Assembly (NCBI RefSeq): GCF_008710745.1
Contig: NZ_VYSA01000001.1
Coordinates: 1,550,001 to 1,614,000, forward strand
Reading direction: 5' to 3'
Source: Microbacterium rhizomatis
GTDB lineage: Bacteria > Actinomycetota > Actinomycetes > Actinomycetales > Microbacteriaceae
DNA: 64,000 nt
A program made the translations under genes and the position numbers. Numbering within the stretch: the stretch's first letter is position 1; each line of letters starts with the position of its first letter. This document shows positions 44,792 through 53,066 of this stretch, one piece after another. The notes below the pieces were generated by a model. The model saw only the letters and a list, made by a program, of their open reading frames with translations. It was not told where the DNA came from and did not search any database.

Positions 44792-45634
44792 TCACGAGCT
44801 CGCCTCCGACGCGGCGAGGACGACGATCTCGGCCCGGCGTCGCCCGCCTTGGATCACGTCCACGGACACGCCCCTCGGGTCCTCTTCATCGAACGAGAGC
44901 CGCATGACGGCGGAGGGTTCCCACTCGACGATCCCGTCGAAGGTGGCCTCGAAACCGACGACACCGGCAGACTCGGTGAGTTTTCCTCGCACGCTGCTGA
45001 GGGCGGCGTCGATGAGCAGCATGGCGGGAATGTGGTCGGTCTGGTGGTCGCAGTACACCGCGTGCTCGTGGTCGACCTCCACCTGCGGCCACTCCGGGCG
45101 CACGTCGATCACTGCGTCGTCGCCATCGGCGTCCCTCGGCTTCCGGAGACTGTTGCTGAGAACCGCGGGCGCCATCGTCGACCTTCCTGTGGCGGTGGCG
45201 AACTGCTCGCCCTCATACACGAAGGCGGCTCGCGCAGCGATTGATCGGATCGGCCCGTCGGCGGAAGGGGTCACGTTCGCGTCGATCTTCATCGTCACCT
45301 CTGCAGGCAAGAGGCACGGCAACAGCGCACAGTCCAGGAAGACCGCGACGTCGTCGACCCTCACACGTGCGTCCGTGGGCACCCCCAGGTGACCGGTCAC
45401 GATGACCAGGCACGCTTGGCGAAGAGTCTCGGCGACCAGCAACGGATTCAACGACACGGCGGGCTCCCCGAAGTACCAGTGCTTCCGGGGCCACTGCGCA
45501 GCCACGACATACGAGTCTTCTGCCACTCGTGCACTGTCGGTGACGAACACTTCGCCCACCGCCGACTTATGCACCAGTCCGCGATGCACGGTCCGAGCGA
45601 ACGACAAATCTGGGCCGGTTGGATATATCAGCAT
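44792..45634 (-). CDS. AfsA/ScbA-like gamma-butyrolactone biosynthesis protein
   Basis: About 280 aa with two AfsA hotdog repeats. Repeat one has LVHKSAVGEVFVTDSARVAEDSYVVAAQWPRKHWYFGE then LLVAETLRQACLVIVTGHLGVP; repeat two has the matching VDHEHAVYCDHQTDHIPAMLLIDAALSSV. The pattern (H-x-EVF/L-TD, QWPR-H, AE-x-RQ) is that of AfsA/ScbA, which condenses a beta-ketoacyl thioester with dihydroxyacetone phosphate to start signalling-butyrolactone synthesis. The ATG at 45634 is chosen because TAGAGT (45646-45641) ends 6 nt before it, as in other leaderless genes here; an ATG two codons upstream is in frame. It forms an operon with the receptor gene. Such pairs are well known in Streptomyces, less so in Microbacteriaceae. 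Confidence 0.82.
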   Translation of the reverse strand: MLIYPTGPDLSFARTVHRGLVHKSAVGEVFVTDSARVAEDSYVVAAQWPRKHWYFGEPAVSLNPLLVAETLRQACLVIVTGHLGVPTDARVRVDDVAVFLDCALLPCLLPAEVTMKIDANVTPSADGPIRSIAARAAFVYEGEQFATATGRSTMAPAVLSNSLRKPRDADGDDAVIDVRPEWPQVEVDHEHAVYCDHQTDHIPAMLLIDAALSSVRGKLTESAGVVGFEATFDGIVEWEPSAVMRLSFDEEDPRGVSVDVIQGGRRRAEIVVLAASEASS

Positions 45635-45684
45635 CCACATACTCTAGACGGAGATGCCGCGTCCTTCGAGACTTTTCCCTCGCG

Positions 45685-45720
45685 CCGAGTGGCGCCCCCG
45701 AACGAGGGGACGCCACTCGG
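45685..45720 (-). terminator. strong hairpin after the subtilisin-like protease gene
   Basis: CCGAGTGGCG (45685-45694) and CGCCACTCGG (45711-45720) are perfect 10-bp complements, 16 bp beyond the protease stop. No T-run follows on either strand. It also lies upstream of the AfsA-like gene promoter, insulating that operon from the protease transcript. Confidence 0.6.
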
Positions 45721-45736
45721 AACTCGGGTCAGCGAC

Positions 45737-48700
45737 TCACTTCGCCTTGATCAGGATGGCCTCCCCCGAGCCGGACGCGTTGTCGAGCACGACGCTCATG
45801 ACGCCGAGCGGCTTCTGAGCGGCGAAGGCCGCACCATTGACCGCGACGTCGACGTTCACCGAGCCGTTGCGCGGGACCTCCACGAACTGTCCGTTGGACA
45901 GTGCCGGCGACCACGGGTTGTAGACGGCGGATCCGGGCATGCTGTCCGATCCACCATCGACCACACCGAAGCTCTCGACGGAGTAGCTGAACGTGCCGGC
46001 GGCCGCGGTCAGGCCCAGGTCACTCGCGTTCACCGGCAGGATGATCGTGCTGCTGTCCGTCGGTGCGGTGGCCAGGTAACCCGCCGCGAACGTGTCGCCC
46101 GTGGCGTGATCGAAGAGGAACACTTCGCTCACCCCGTCGGCCGTCTGGGTGCGGACCTGGCCGCTGTCGGCGGCGAACACCGTCCAGTCGGTCGTGCCAT
46201 CGCCGTTCGTGTCGAGGTTCACGTCGAACTCATTGGCTGCCGCGTTCGACCAGCGTTTGTGCGTGTTCACCGCGAAGGCGAGCAGCTTGTCACCCGGGAC
46301 ATCGAAGGACTGCACCCCGGCGGCTCGCAGATCGTAGCCCGAGTCGGTCAGTGTCTTGGGGACATCCCTGTCGTCACTCAGACCCCACGTGTAGAAGTCG
46401 GCCGTGCCGGCGAGCGCCCCGAGGGGGTTGCGCAGAGTGACCTTCTTCGTCTGGTCCTTGACGGTGGCGTTCGGCTTGAACCACGCCCCCGTGCTCGAGG
46501 CCGAGACGCGGCTGGTGGAACGAGGCACGAGCAGATACGGCACGCGGAGAGTCGAATCAGCCGACGACAGTACGACATCGCCCGAGAACTCGTAGAACGC
46601 GAACTGATCGGTCGTGCTCATCGACGTCCCGATGGTGCTCGCGGCGGCGCCGAGGGCGACGATGATCGTGCCTTTCCGGCCGGCGGGCACGGTGATCGAG
46701 CTGCGGCTCAGGAACACCTTCGCCTGCGCGGACTGCGGCGACGGCGCCGACGAGACGCTGTAGGTCACCGAGTGATTGCTCTTGTTCTCCACCGTGATCG
46801 TCTTCACCCCCGCGAAGCCCAGCGCCGACTCCTGGAAGCCGAAGCTCAGCGCAGACTCGCGCAGCCACCCGCTGTCGGTGCGGAACGCGTCACCGGTCGC
46901 CGTCACCTGCGTGGACACCGCCTGCGCGGCGTCGACCAGCCCCAGACCGCCTCGAGTCGGATTGACCGCGGCGACGCCCTCAGGGTCGGCCGTCGAGACG
47001 ACGGCGGCCGAGATCTGCGAGGCCTTCCAGCCGGGGTGCGCCTGCACGGTCAGCGCGGCGACGCCGGCGACGTGGGGCGCGGCCATCGACGTGCCCGAGA
47101 GCACCTCGCTACCGGACCCCGTTCCGACGGCGGTCGAGCGGATCGAGACACCGGGGGCAGCGACATCCGGAGAGATCGCGCTGTCACCGCTGCGCGGCCC
47201 GCTCGAGGTGAAGTCGGCGTAGTCGCGGAAACTCGGGTTGTCGAGCTCCTTCGGAGTGATCGTGAGCGACTGCCCGACGGCGGCGGTGAGCGCCGGACCG
47301 GTCGAGCTCGTCACGCCGAGGAACGGGATCGTGACCGTGTACGGCGTGCCGTCGTCGGGGTTCGAGGTGATCGCGCCCTCGAACGGCGGCAGGCTGTCGA
47401 CGTTGTTCACCATGATCACGGCCGCCGCACCGGCCTGCTGCCCGAAGATCGCCTTGGCCACCCGCGCACACGTGCCGCGGTCGACGACGGCGACCTGGTT
47501 CTGCCCCGGTACGATGCCTGCCGCGGTGAAGGCCGCAGCCGAGCATCCGAGCGCATTCGGTCCGGTCAGACGCACGATGGTCAGCGGGGGGATGCCGGTG
47601 AGGTCGGCGCCGTTCGCATTGATCGCGTCGACGGTGTTGCCGGCGAATGCGAGCGAGGCCCCGGGGAACTTGGCCGTGCTGTCGATGGCGGCGACCGAGA
47701 TCACGCCGTCGCCGGAGGCCGGCGACCCTGTGATGTACGGGCTCGTGCCGGCATTGCCGGACGAGGCCACGACGACCACTCCTGCGCCGATCGCATTGGA
47801 CGCGGCGACGGCGTCGGGCGTGTCGCCACGGCCGAAGTCCGAGCCGAGCGACATGTTGATGACGTCCATCCCGTTGGCCACGGCCCAGTCGATCGCCGGC
47901 ACGACGACGTTCGTCGATCCGGTGCAGCCGAACACGCGGATGGCGTAGAGGTCGGCCTGCGGGGCGACACCGGGGCCGATGTCGAAGCTGCGCGACGGGG
48001 TCGAGGCGTCGTACGGACCGGTGTACGACGCGCCACCCGCCGCGACGCCGCTGCCGGCGGCGGTGCCGGCGACGTGGCTGCCGTGCCCCTCGCAGTCGAG
48101 CGGGTTCGGGTCGGGCTGGGGCGTGTTCGAGCCGGTGTAGTCGTCGCCGACCAGGTCGGTGCCGCCCTTGACGCGCGGCGCTGACGGACCGAAGAGCGCG
48201 GGGTCGGCGGGCTGTGTGGAGGTGGCCTTCGCGGCATCGAACGCGGCGACCGTGCCGGGCCCCGCGAAGTTCGCGTGCGTGTAGTCGATGCCCGTGTCGA
48301 TGATCCCGATCTTGACGTTCTTGCCGGTGTACCCGGTGTTCTGCCACACCTGCGGCACACCGAGGAACGGCACAGAGGTGGCGTTCTCGATCGTGTGATT
48401 CGCGGCCGCATGCACGGCTACCACGTTCGGCTGCGCGGCAACCGCGTCGACCTTGTCGGCGGGGATGGATGCCTGGATCCCGTTGTAGGCCGACTGCATC
48501 GTCGCCTCGACGGTCCCGCCCTCGCTCGTGATCGTGTCGGCCACGGGTGCCTGCGCGTCGGCGAGGGTGTCTTTGATCGACGACTTCTCGGCGTCGCTCA
48601 GGTCGCGACCCTGCTGGGCCTCGACGACGGCGACCGGATCGCCCGACATCTCGACGACGACACTCACCGTGCCGTCGGCATTGACGCTCAACGGTTCTGC

Positions 48701-48838
48701 ATCGCTGTACACCTCGCCCCGCGACGGCGCGGATTCGAAGCGTGCGGACGGGTCGGGAGTGGGAGTCGCGGCCCACGCCGCTGAAGCCGGGATCATGAGC
48801 GCCACGGCGCCCACGACAGCAAGAACACGACGGTACAC
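45737..48838 (-). CDS. secreted subtilisin-like serine protease (S8) with PA domain
   Basis: About 1,033 aa. A signal peptide (YRRVLAVVGAVALMIPASAAWA) is followed by an I9-type propeptide/inhibitor region (about 50-145). The catalytic domain has Asp in GIIDTGIDYTH (about 181), His in EGHGSHVAGT (about 252) and Ser in SGTSMAAPHVAG (about 584). A protease-associated domain is inserted between His and Ser (about 400-530). C-terminal beta domains (ITVENKSNHSVTYSVS, PYLLVPRSTSRVS) resemble fibronectin-like modules of lactocepin/Vpr-type proteases. The GTG start at 48838 follows GAGG; the open frame extends upstream but into non-coding sequence. It is presumably exported to digest extracellular protein. 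It lies next to the AfsA-like gene, but a terminator hairpin separates them. Confidence 0.93.
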   Translation of the reverse strand: MYRRVLAVVGAVALMIPASAAWAATPTPDPSARFESAPSRGEVYSDAEPLSVNADGTVSVVVEMSGDPVAVVEAQQGRDLSDAEKSSIKDTLADAQAPVADTITSEGGTVEATMQSAYNGIQASIPADKVDAVAAQPNVVAVHAAANHTIENATSVPFLGVPQVWQNTGYTGKNVKIGIIDTGIDYTHANFAGPGTVAAFDAAKATSTQPADPALFGPSAPRVKGGTDLVGDDYTGSNTPQPDPNPLDCEGHGSHVAGTAAGSGVAAGGASYTGPYDASTPSRSFDIGPGVAPQADLYAIRVFGCTGSTNVVVPAIDWAVANGMDVINMSLGSDFGRGDTPDAVAASNAIGAGVVVVASSGNAGTSPYITGSPASGDGVISVAAIDSTAKFPGASLAFAGNTVDAINANGADLTGIPPLTIVRLTGPNALGCSAAAFTAAGIVPGQNQVAVVDRGTCARVAKAIFGQQAGAAAVIMVNNVDSLPPFEGAITSNPDDGTPYTVTIPFLGVTSSTGPALTAAVGQSLTITPKELDNPSFRDYADFTSSGPRSGDSAISPDVAAPGVSIRSTAVGTGSGSEVLSGTSMAAPHVAGVAALTVQAHPGWKASQISAAVVSTADPEGVAAVNPTRGGLGLVDAAQAVSTQVTATGDAFRTDSGWLRESALSFGFQESALGFAGVKTITVENKSNHSVTYSVSSAPSPQSAQAKVFLSRSSITVPAGRKGTIIVALGAAASTIGTSMSTTDQFAFYEFSGDVVLSSADSTLRVPYLLVPRSTSRVSASSTGAWFKPNATVKDQTKKVTLRNPLGALAGTADFYTWGLSDDRDVPKTLTDSGYDLRAAGVQSFDVPGDKLLAFAVNTHKRWSNAAANEFDVNLDTNGDGTTDWTVFAADSGQVRTQTADGVSEVFLFDHATGDTFAAGYLATAPTDSSTIILPVNASDLGLTAAAGTFSYSVESFGVVDGGSDSMPGSAVYNPWSPALSNGQFVEVPRNGSVNVDVAVNGAAFAAQKPLGVMSVVLDNASGSGEAILIKAK

Positions 48839-48886
48839 AGCTACCTCTTTCGGGGGATGCGATGAGCACCGTATGAAGAGAGTTCG

Positions 48887-48903
48887 ATGCTGCATATCAG
48901 CAT
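48887..48903. promoter_or_regulatory. inverted repeat upstream of the protease gene
   Basis: ATGCTG-CATAT-CAGCAT (6-bp arms) lies 49 bp before the protease start. The 10-mer ATATCAGCAT in it (48894-48903) recurs at 45625-45634, at the start codon of the AfsA-like gene. The remaining 48839-49046 stretch shows no gene. Confidence 0.35.
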
Positions 48904-49046
48904 ACTGTTCTCGGCGGCGCCTTTACATGGCGACGCTAAGAGATCCGCACACGATCGTCAATAGGGTTGCACAGGAGCTTCCCAGCGTCTAAATAGGAGA
49001 TTGTCAGCGACTCACCGCATAAAAGCTTGCGGTCGACGTGCCGCAC

Positions 49047-50465
49047 TCAGCCGCGGAGAGTCCCCCGGACCACTCCGGCCTCCGCGAGGGCTTCGGCGGC
49101 GAGCTTGCGCTTGAGTTCGATCGACTCGCCGATCTCGGCCGCCAGCCGGGGCCGGGAACGCACGAGTTCGTCCACTGTGGCGAGCGGGACGACGAGGACC
49201 GTGAGCACGTCGGCCGCGATCGCGGTGGTCAGTGTGCGCTCGCGCGTGAGCGCGGTCTGCCCGACGTAGTCGCCCGGTTCCGCGGTGGCGAACTCGATCC
49301 TGCCGCCGCCGGCCTCGACGGCCAGGCGCACGTGGCCCTGGACGATGAAGCGGATCTCGGCCGGGATCACTCCTGTCGGCATGACGATCTCGCCGGCGCC
49401 GTAGCGTTCAAGACGCGAGCTCGCGAGCACCATCGCGCGCTCGGTCTCCCCCAGATGGAGGGTGGGCCCGACCACCTCGAGCGCGGCCTCGAGCCTGCCG
49501 GGCTCGGCGATCGGGTCTGTCGAATCGCCATCGAGCGCGAGACCCCTGCGGCGTGCCGCGTACCAGAGCCAGGCAAGATACAGGCTCATCGCGCGCTGCA
49601 GCTCGGACGGCCCGGCGATCGGAAGAGTCACGCTGTACGCCCCCGAGCCGGCGTACTCGGCCGAGGCACGCTCGCCGGGCACCCGCATCGGGAGCGAATC
49701 GGCGACCTCGATCAGCAGGGTGATGACCTCGTGCGGCGGATCGTCCGTCGTGAATTTGATCGCCGTCTCGGCGTAGAAGGGGCCGGTCGGCTGGCTCATG
49801 TTCGTGAACGATGCGGCGGACAGCGTCGAATTCGGCACGATCTGGATGCCGGAGCCCGTGTCGATGTGGCATGCACGCCAGTTCACCTCGATGACGCGGC
49901 CCTTGATGGAGCCGACCTCGAGCCAGTCGCCGATCTTGAACGGCTGCTCGAAGAGCAGCAGGAGTCCCGAGATGACGCCGCCGACCGCATTCTGCAGAGC
50001 GAGGCCGATGACGATCGACGTGACTCCGAGCGCGGCGATCAAGCCACCGACATCCGCTTCCCATACCCACTGGAACAGCAGAGCCAGACCGACGACGACG
50101 AGGATCAGACGTACGATCTCGACGAAGATCGACGGGATGCGCTCGCGCCACGACCCGACCTTCGCGTTCGCGAACAGGGCGACGTTGAAGGCCGAGAGCA
50201 CCAGCAGGATCAGCAGGAATCCGAGGATCGTCGCGACCACGCGGGTCCACACCATGTCGGCCGGCGACTGTACGGCGAAAAGCAGCAGGGCGAACAGGGC
50301 CGCGACCGGGATCACCCAGTTGCGCAGCAGCTTGATCGGGCCCGCGACGGGGCTCCCCCGCCGAGTGAGAGCGCCGAGGATCTCGGTCAGGACCACCAGC
50401 AGTACCGGCACCCCGATGGCGACGATGATCGCCCAGGTGACCCAGGCGTCCGACAACCCCGCCAT
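49047..50465 (-). CDS. MscS-family mechanosensitive channel with C-terminal cyclic-nucleotide-binding-like domain
   Basis: A 472-residue channel. Four or so membrane segments lead to the MscS pore helix and beta domain: GGLIAALGVTSIVIGLALQNAVGGVISGLLLLFEQPFKIGDWLEVG (about residues 140-185), then VIEVNWRACHIDTGSGIQIVPNSTL. The C-terminal about 130 residues (340-455) form a Crp-like cyclic-nucleotide-binding fold (VIPAEIRFIVQGHVRLAVEAGGGRIEFATAEPGDYVGQTALTRERTLTTAI). In its phosphate cassette the usual Gly-Glu reads Gly-Gln, so ligand binding is uncertain. Bacterial cyclic-nucleotide-gated MscS channels (bCNG) have this layout. Start at ATG 50465, 2 bp after the stop of the cyclase-like gene, so the two form one operon. 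Confidence 0.9.
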   Translation of the reverse strand: MAGLSDAWVTWAIIVAIGVPVLLVVLTEILGALTRRGSPVAGPIKLLRNWVIPVAALFALLLFAVQSPADMVWTRVVATILGFLLILLVLSAFNVALFANAKVGSWRERIPSIFVEIVRLILVVVGLALLFQWVWEADVGGLIAALGVTSIVIGLALQNAVGGVISGLLLLFEQPFKIGDWLEVGSIKGRVIEVNWRACHIDTGSGIQIVPNSTLSAASFTNMSQPTGPFYAETAIKFTTDDPPHEVITLLIEVADSLPMRVPGERASAEYAGSGAYSVTLPIAGPSELQRAMSLYLAWLWYAARRRGLALDGDSTDPIAEPGRLEAALEVVGPTLHLGETERAMVLASSRLERYGAGEIVMPTGVIPAEIRFIVQGHVRLAVEAGGGRIEFATAEPGDYVGQTALTRERTLTTAIAADVLTVLVVPLATVDELVRSRPRLAAEIGESIELKRKLAAEALAEAGVVRGTLRG

Positions 50466-50467
50466 GG

Positions 50468-52630
50468 CTACTGCACCCTCCACACCGTCTGGGTCTTGCC
50501 CTGCAGCTCGACCGTACCGGCCTGAGTGAAGACCGTGGAGTCCTGCAGCCGGTCGCGCACCGATTCGCTCACGTAGATCCCCGGCTCACCCGTGACGCTG
50601 CGCACCCGGTAGGCGAGGCTCACCGCATCCCCCCACAGGTCGTACGCGAGACTCGTGCGCGCCACGAGACCGCTCGTCACCGTTCCGGTGTCGACACCCG
50701 CGCGCAGGTCGATATCGGCGCCGTGCTGGGCGTTGAAGCGCTCGACGACGCCGCGCATCTCCTTCGCGAAGTCCACCGCTCGCCGGACGTTGTCCACGCG
50801 CGGGATGATCAGCCCGGATGAGGCGAGGTACCCGCCTCGCAGGGCCCGCACCTTCTCCACGCCCGCCCTGGTCGCAGCTTCGTCGAAGCCGCGCATGAGG
50901 GCATTGAGCTGAACGGTCTCTTCTTCACCGTTCAGGTCGCGCGCGTGCTCGTCGAACCCGACCAGCTCGGCGAAGACGACCGAGACGTTGTCATGCTCCT
51001 CGGAGATCGTCTCCTCACCGCTGCGATACCGGTCGGCGACAGCCTCGGGCATGAGCGTGTGCATGAGCTTCTGGTTCTCGATCTGCTGTTCGTCGATGAG
51101 GTCCTGCTTGATCCGCAGGCTCGATGCCATGTCGTTGAACGCGAGGCCCAGGTCGCCGATCTCATCGCGCGATCCGCTGGGCACCTGCACCGCGAGGTCT
51201 CCGCCGGCGACGCGGCGCACAGCATCCACGAGCTTCTTGATCGGTCGCGTGAACACCTGAGCGAGGACGAGCGAGAGCAGGCTCACCACGAGCATGATCG
51301 CCAGCAGCGAGAGCAGGAGCGTACGCGTGAAGTCGACGACGGGCGCGAACGCCTCGGCGGTGTCGATGCGGGCGACGGCCACCCAGTTCAGCCCGTCCAC
51401 GTCGATCGGACTGTAGGCGGTGATGTTCTCATTGCCGAGGTAGCCGGTCGATATCGAGGTGCCGGTCTCTCCCTTCAGCGCGTTCTCGACCGAGACGGTG
51501 TTGACCGGCTGGAGAAGCACCGTGCCGTTGACCTCGACGATGCGCTTGGCCACATCAGGCGGCGTGCCGTTCGCGATGGCGCGCTGCGCGTAGTCCTCCG
51601 GATCTTCGACGAGACCGCGAGAGATGCTGCGCATCAGGTGATCGGGGCCGACGAGATAGACCTCGCCGGTGTCGCCGAGCCCCTGCTCCTTCCAGCGGTT
51701 CTTGCCGGTCATGACGTCGTTGATCTTCGAGATCGGGATCTGTGCCGCGAGCACCCCCGTGATCGCGGTGTCGTTGCCGACCGGCGAGAGCACCCACAGC
51801 GCGGGTGCGTTGAGTGAGGGGATGTACCGCTCGAAGTCGGTCGTGATGACGGTCGACGTGCTGTTGGTCGCGATCGCCTCTTGATAGGCCTTGCCGAGCG
51901 CCGAGTCGCGGAACGGTCCGTCGACCACGTTCGTGCCGAGGTCGATGCCTTTGTAAGCCGAGTAGACGACATCGCCCTGCAGGTTGAAGAGGAGCAGGTC
52001 TTCATACCCGACCTGTTGCACGAGTCGCGTCAGGTAGTCGCCGTACTGCTCCGTCGCGGCCGAGTAGGGGGTGCCGTCGTTGCCGTCGTTGACGGCGAGC
52101 GCCTGATCGAAATCGGAGAACTGCGTCGTGAAGTGGTACTGCGCCCACCTGCCCGCGTTGGACGACGGAATGAAAGCCGTCGGGCTGTAGGCATTGCCCG
52201 TCCGCGCCTCGAGCTGCGGGTTGAACGTATCGGTGTAGTAGGCCTCGAGCTTCGCTTCCTCATCGGGCGACAGCTGCCGATTCTGCAGGTCGTCCCACCC
52301 GGCGTTGATCGCCCTCGACGCGGTCTGCGCGCTCAGGTTGCGAGAGTCGAGGGCGACGCCGTCCTGGATGCCTTTCATGGCCGACTCGAGCTCGCCTACG
52401 CGCAGCTCGCGGATCGTCGTGAGCTGATCGATGGCCGCCTCGCGCAGCGATTCGCGTCCATTCACGTAGCCGATGATGCCGACGATGACCGATGAGATCA
52501 GGCTCACCGACAGCAGCATGATCAGGAGCTTCGACTGGATGCTCAGCCCACCCCGGCGTCGCTTCTTCGGCGTCTTCGCCGGCGGACCGTCGATGCGCGG
52601 CAATTCGGTCGTCGATTCACTGACACTCAC
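50468..52630 (-). CDS. membrane-bound class III nucleotide-cyclase-like sensor, catalytic residues altered
   Basis: A 720-residue receptor. Membrane segment 1 (LLIMLLSVSLISSVIVGIIGYV, 35-56) and segment 2 (TLLLSLLAIMLVVSLLSLVLAQVF, 437-460) flank a dCache-type extracellular sensor (about 57-432). A HAMP domain (461-512) leads to a class III cyclase domain (545-705). In that domain the first metal Asp reads Glu (VVFAELVGF, E555), the second metal Asp reads Gly (ALRGGYLA, G600) and the transition-state Asn reads Ser (WGDAVSLAYRVR, S671; Arg 675 kept). Classical cyclases need both Asp residues, so activity is doubtful and the domain may be a pseudo-cyclase signalling module. It is followed after 2 bp by the channel gene with a cyclic-nucleotide-binding-like domain. 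Confidence 0.88.
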   Translation of the reverse strand: MSVSESTTELPRIDGPPAKTPKKRRRGGLSIQSKLLIMLLSVSLISSVIVGIIGYVNGRESLREAAIDQLTTIRELRVGELESAMKGIQDGVALDSRNLSAQTASRAINAGWDDLQNRQLSPDEEAKLEAYYTDTFNPQLEARTGNAYSPTAFIPSSNAGRWAQYHFTTQFSDFDQALAVNDGNDGTPYSAATEQYGDYLTRLVQQVGYEDLLLFNLQGDVVYSAYKGIDLGTNVVDGPFRDSALGKAYQEAIATNSTSTVITTDFERYIPSLNAPALWVLSPVGNDTAITGVLAAQIPISKINDVMTGKNRWKEQGLGDTGEVYLVGPDHLMRSISRGLVEDPEDYAQRAIANGTPPDVAKRIVEVNGTVLLQPVNTVSVENALKGETGTSISTGYLGNENITAYSPIDVDGLNWVAVARIDTAEAFAPVVDFTRTLLLSLLAIMLVVSLLSLVLAQVFTRPIKKLVDAVRRVAGGDLAVQVPSGSRDEIGDLGLAFNDMASSLRIKQDLIDEQQIENQKLMHTLMPEAVADRYRSGEETISEEHDNVSVVFAELVGFDEHARDLNGEEETVQLNALMRGFDEAATRAGVEKVRALRGGYLASSGLIIPRVDNVRRAVDFAKEMRGVVERFNAQHGADIDLRAGVDTGTVTSGLVARTSLAYDLWGDAVSLAYRVRSVTGEPGIYVSESVRDRLQDSTVFTQAGTVELQGKTQTVWRVQ

Positions 52631-52822
52631 TACGTGGCCCCCCGGTACGTCGACTAGTCCCGGGCGTCACTCTAGCCACACCCGTTGCACCGTGGGTATC
52701 GCGCGTATGACGATTCGGGTACGAATGACGTTCGCAGAGGCCGACCGTCATACTCCGCCGCGCCGCGCAATGGGCGGAAATACGACGGCACAGCGCGTGT
52801 CAGGCGGTTAGCGTCGAGTCAT

Positions 52823-52898
52823 CGCGGCGATCCGGGCGGTCCCGGGCTCCGGTTCATACCCGGGAGCGTTGCGGGTTCGACTCCCGCCGTCGCGTCCA
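52823..52898 (+). tRNA. tRNA-like gene, anticodon CAU
   Basis: A 76-nt sequence folds as a cloverleaf with CCA encoded. The acceptor arm is CGCGGCG / CGTCGCG with one G-U pair. The T arm is GCGGG-TTCGACT-CCCGC. The anticodon arm is TCCGG-TTCATAC-CCGGG, placing CAU after U33 and before A37. The D arm is odd: a self-complementary CCGG / CCGG stem with a 6-nt loop and no canonical U8 or A14, and the variable loop is 6 nt. It does not look like the usual initiator (C1-A72 mismatch absent). It may be a diverged tRNA-Met/Ile2, or a tRNA copy tied to an integrated element. The 192 bp before it (52631-52822) show no gene. Confidence 0.6.
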
Positions 52899-52965
52899 CT
52901 TCCGGTAAGCGGCGATCCCAGTGTTTATAAGGGATCGCGGCCCTTCGCGTATACGGCGAAAGCGG

Positions 52966-52987
52966 TTTTGCCCACATTTTGCCCACA
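52966..52987. repeat. two 11-bp tandem repeats downstream of the tRNA-like gene
   Basis: TTTTGCCCACA occurs twice in tandem, 67 bp beyond the tRNA-like 3' end. Sequences of this kind are often seen in att regions next to actinobacterial integrase genes, but no integrase gene is present here. Confidence 0.5.
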
Positions 52988-53005
52988 TCTTTCGAGGCGC
53001 GCTGC

Positions 53006-53058
53006 ACTGTGATGTCTCACGACATCAGTGCCAGTCACCTATCAGCAGGTCAGGTGAC
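53006..53058 (-). terminator. paired hairpins after the FMN reductase gene
   Basis: GTCACCT / AGGTGAC (53034-53040 and 53052-53058) begins 8 bp beyond the FMN reductase stop, and TGATGTC-TCAC-GACATCA (53010-53027) follows. Both are perfect 7-bp stems. No T-run is seen, so they are likely but unproven terminators. Confidence 0.45.
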
Positions 53059-53066
53059 GTCGGCTC

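Noticed and set aside
45389-48184. 931-codon plus-strand frame
   Set aside because: Antisense of the subtilisin-like protease, whose catalytic triad is intact on the minus strand.
52819-53007. 62-codon minus-strand frame that might be an integrase fragment
   Set aside because: Part of it is simply the complement of the tRNA-like gene and no tyrosine-recombinase motif is present.
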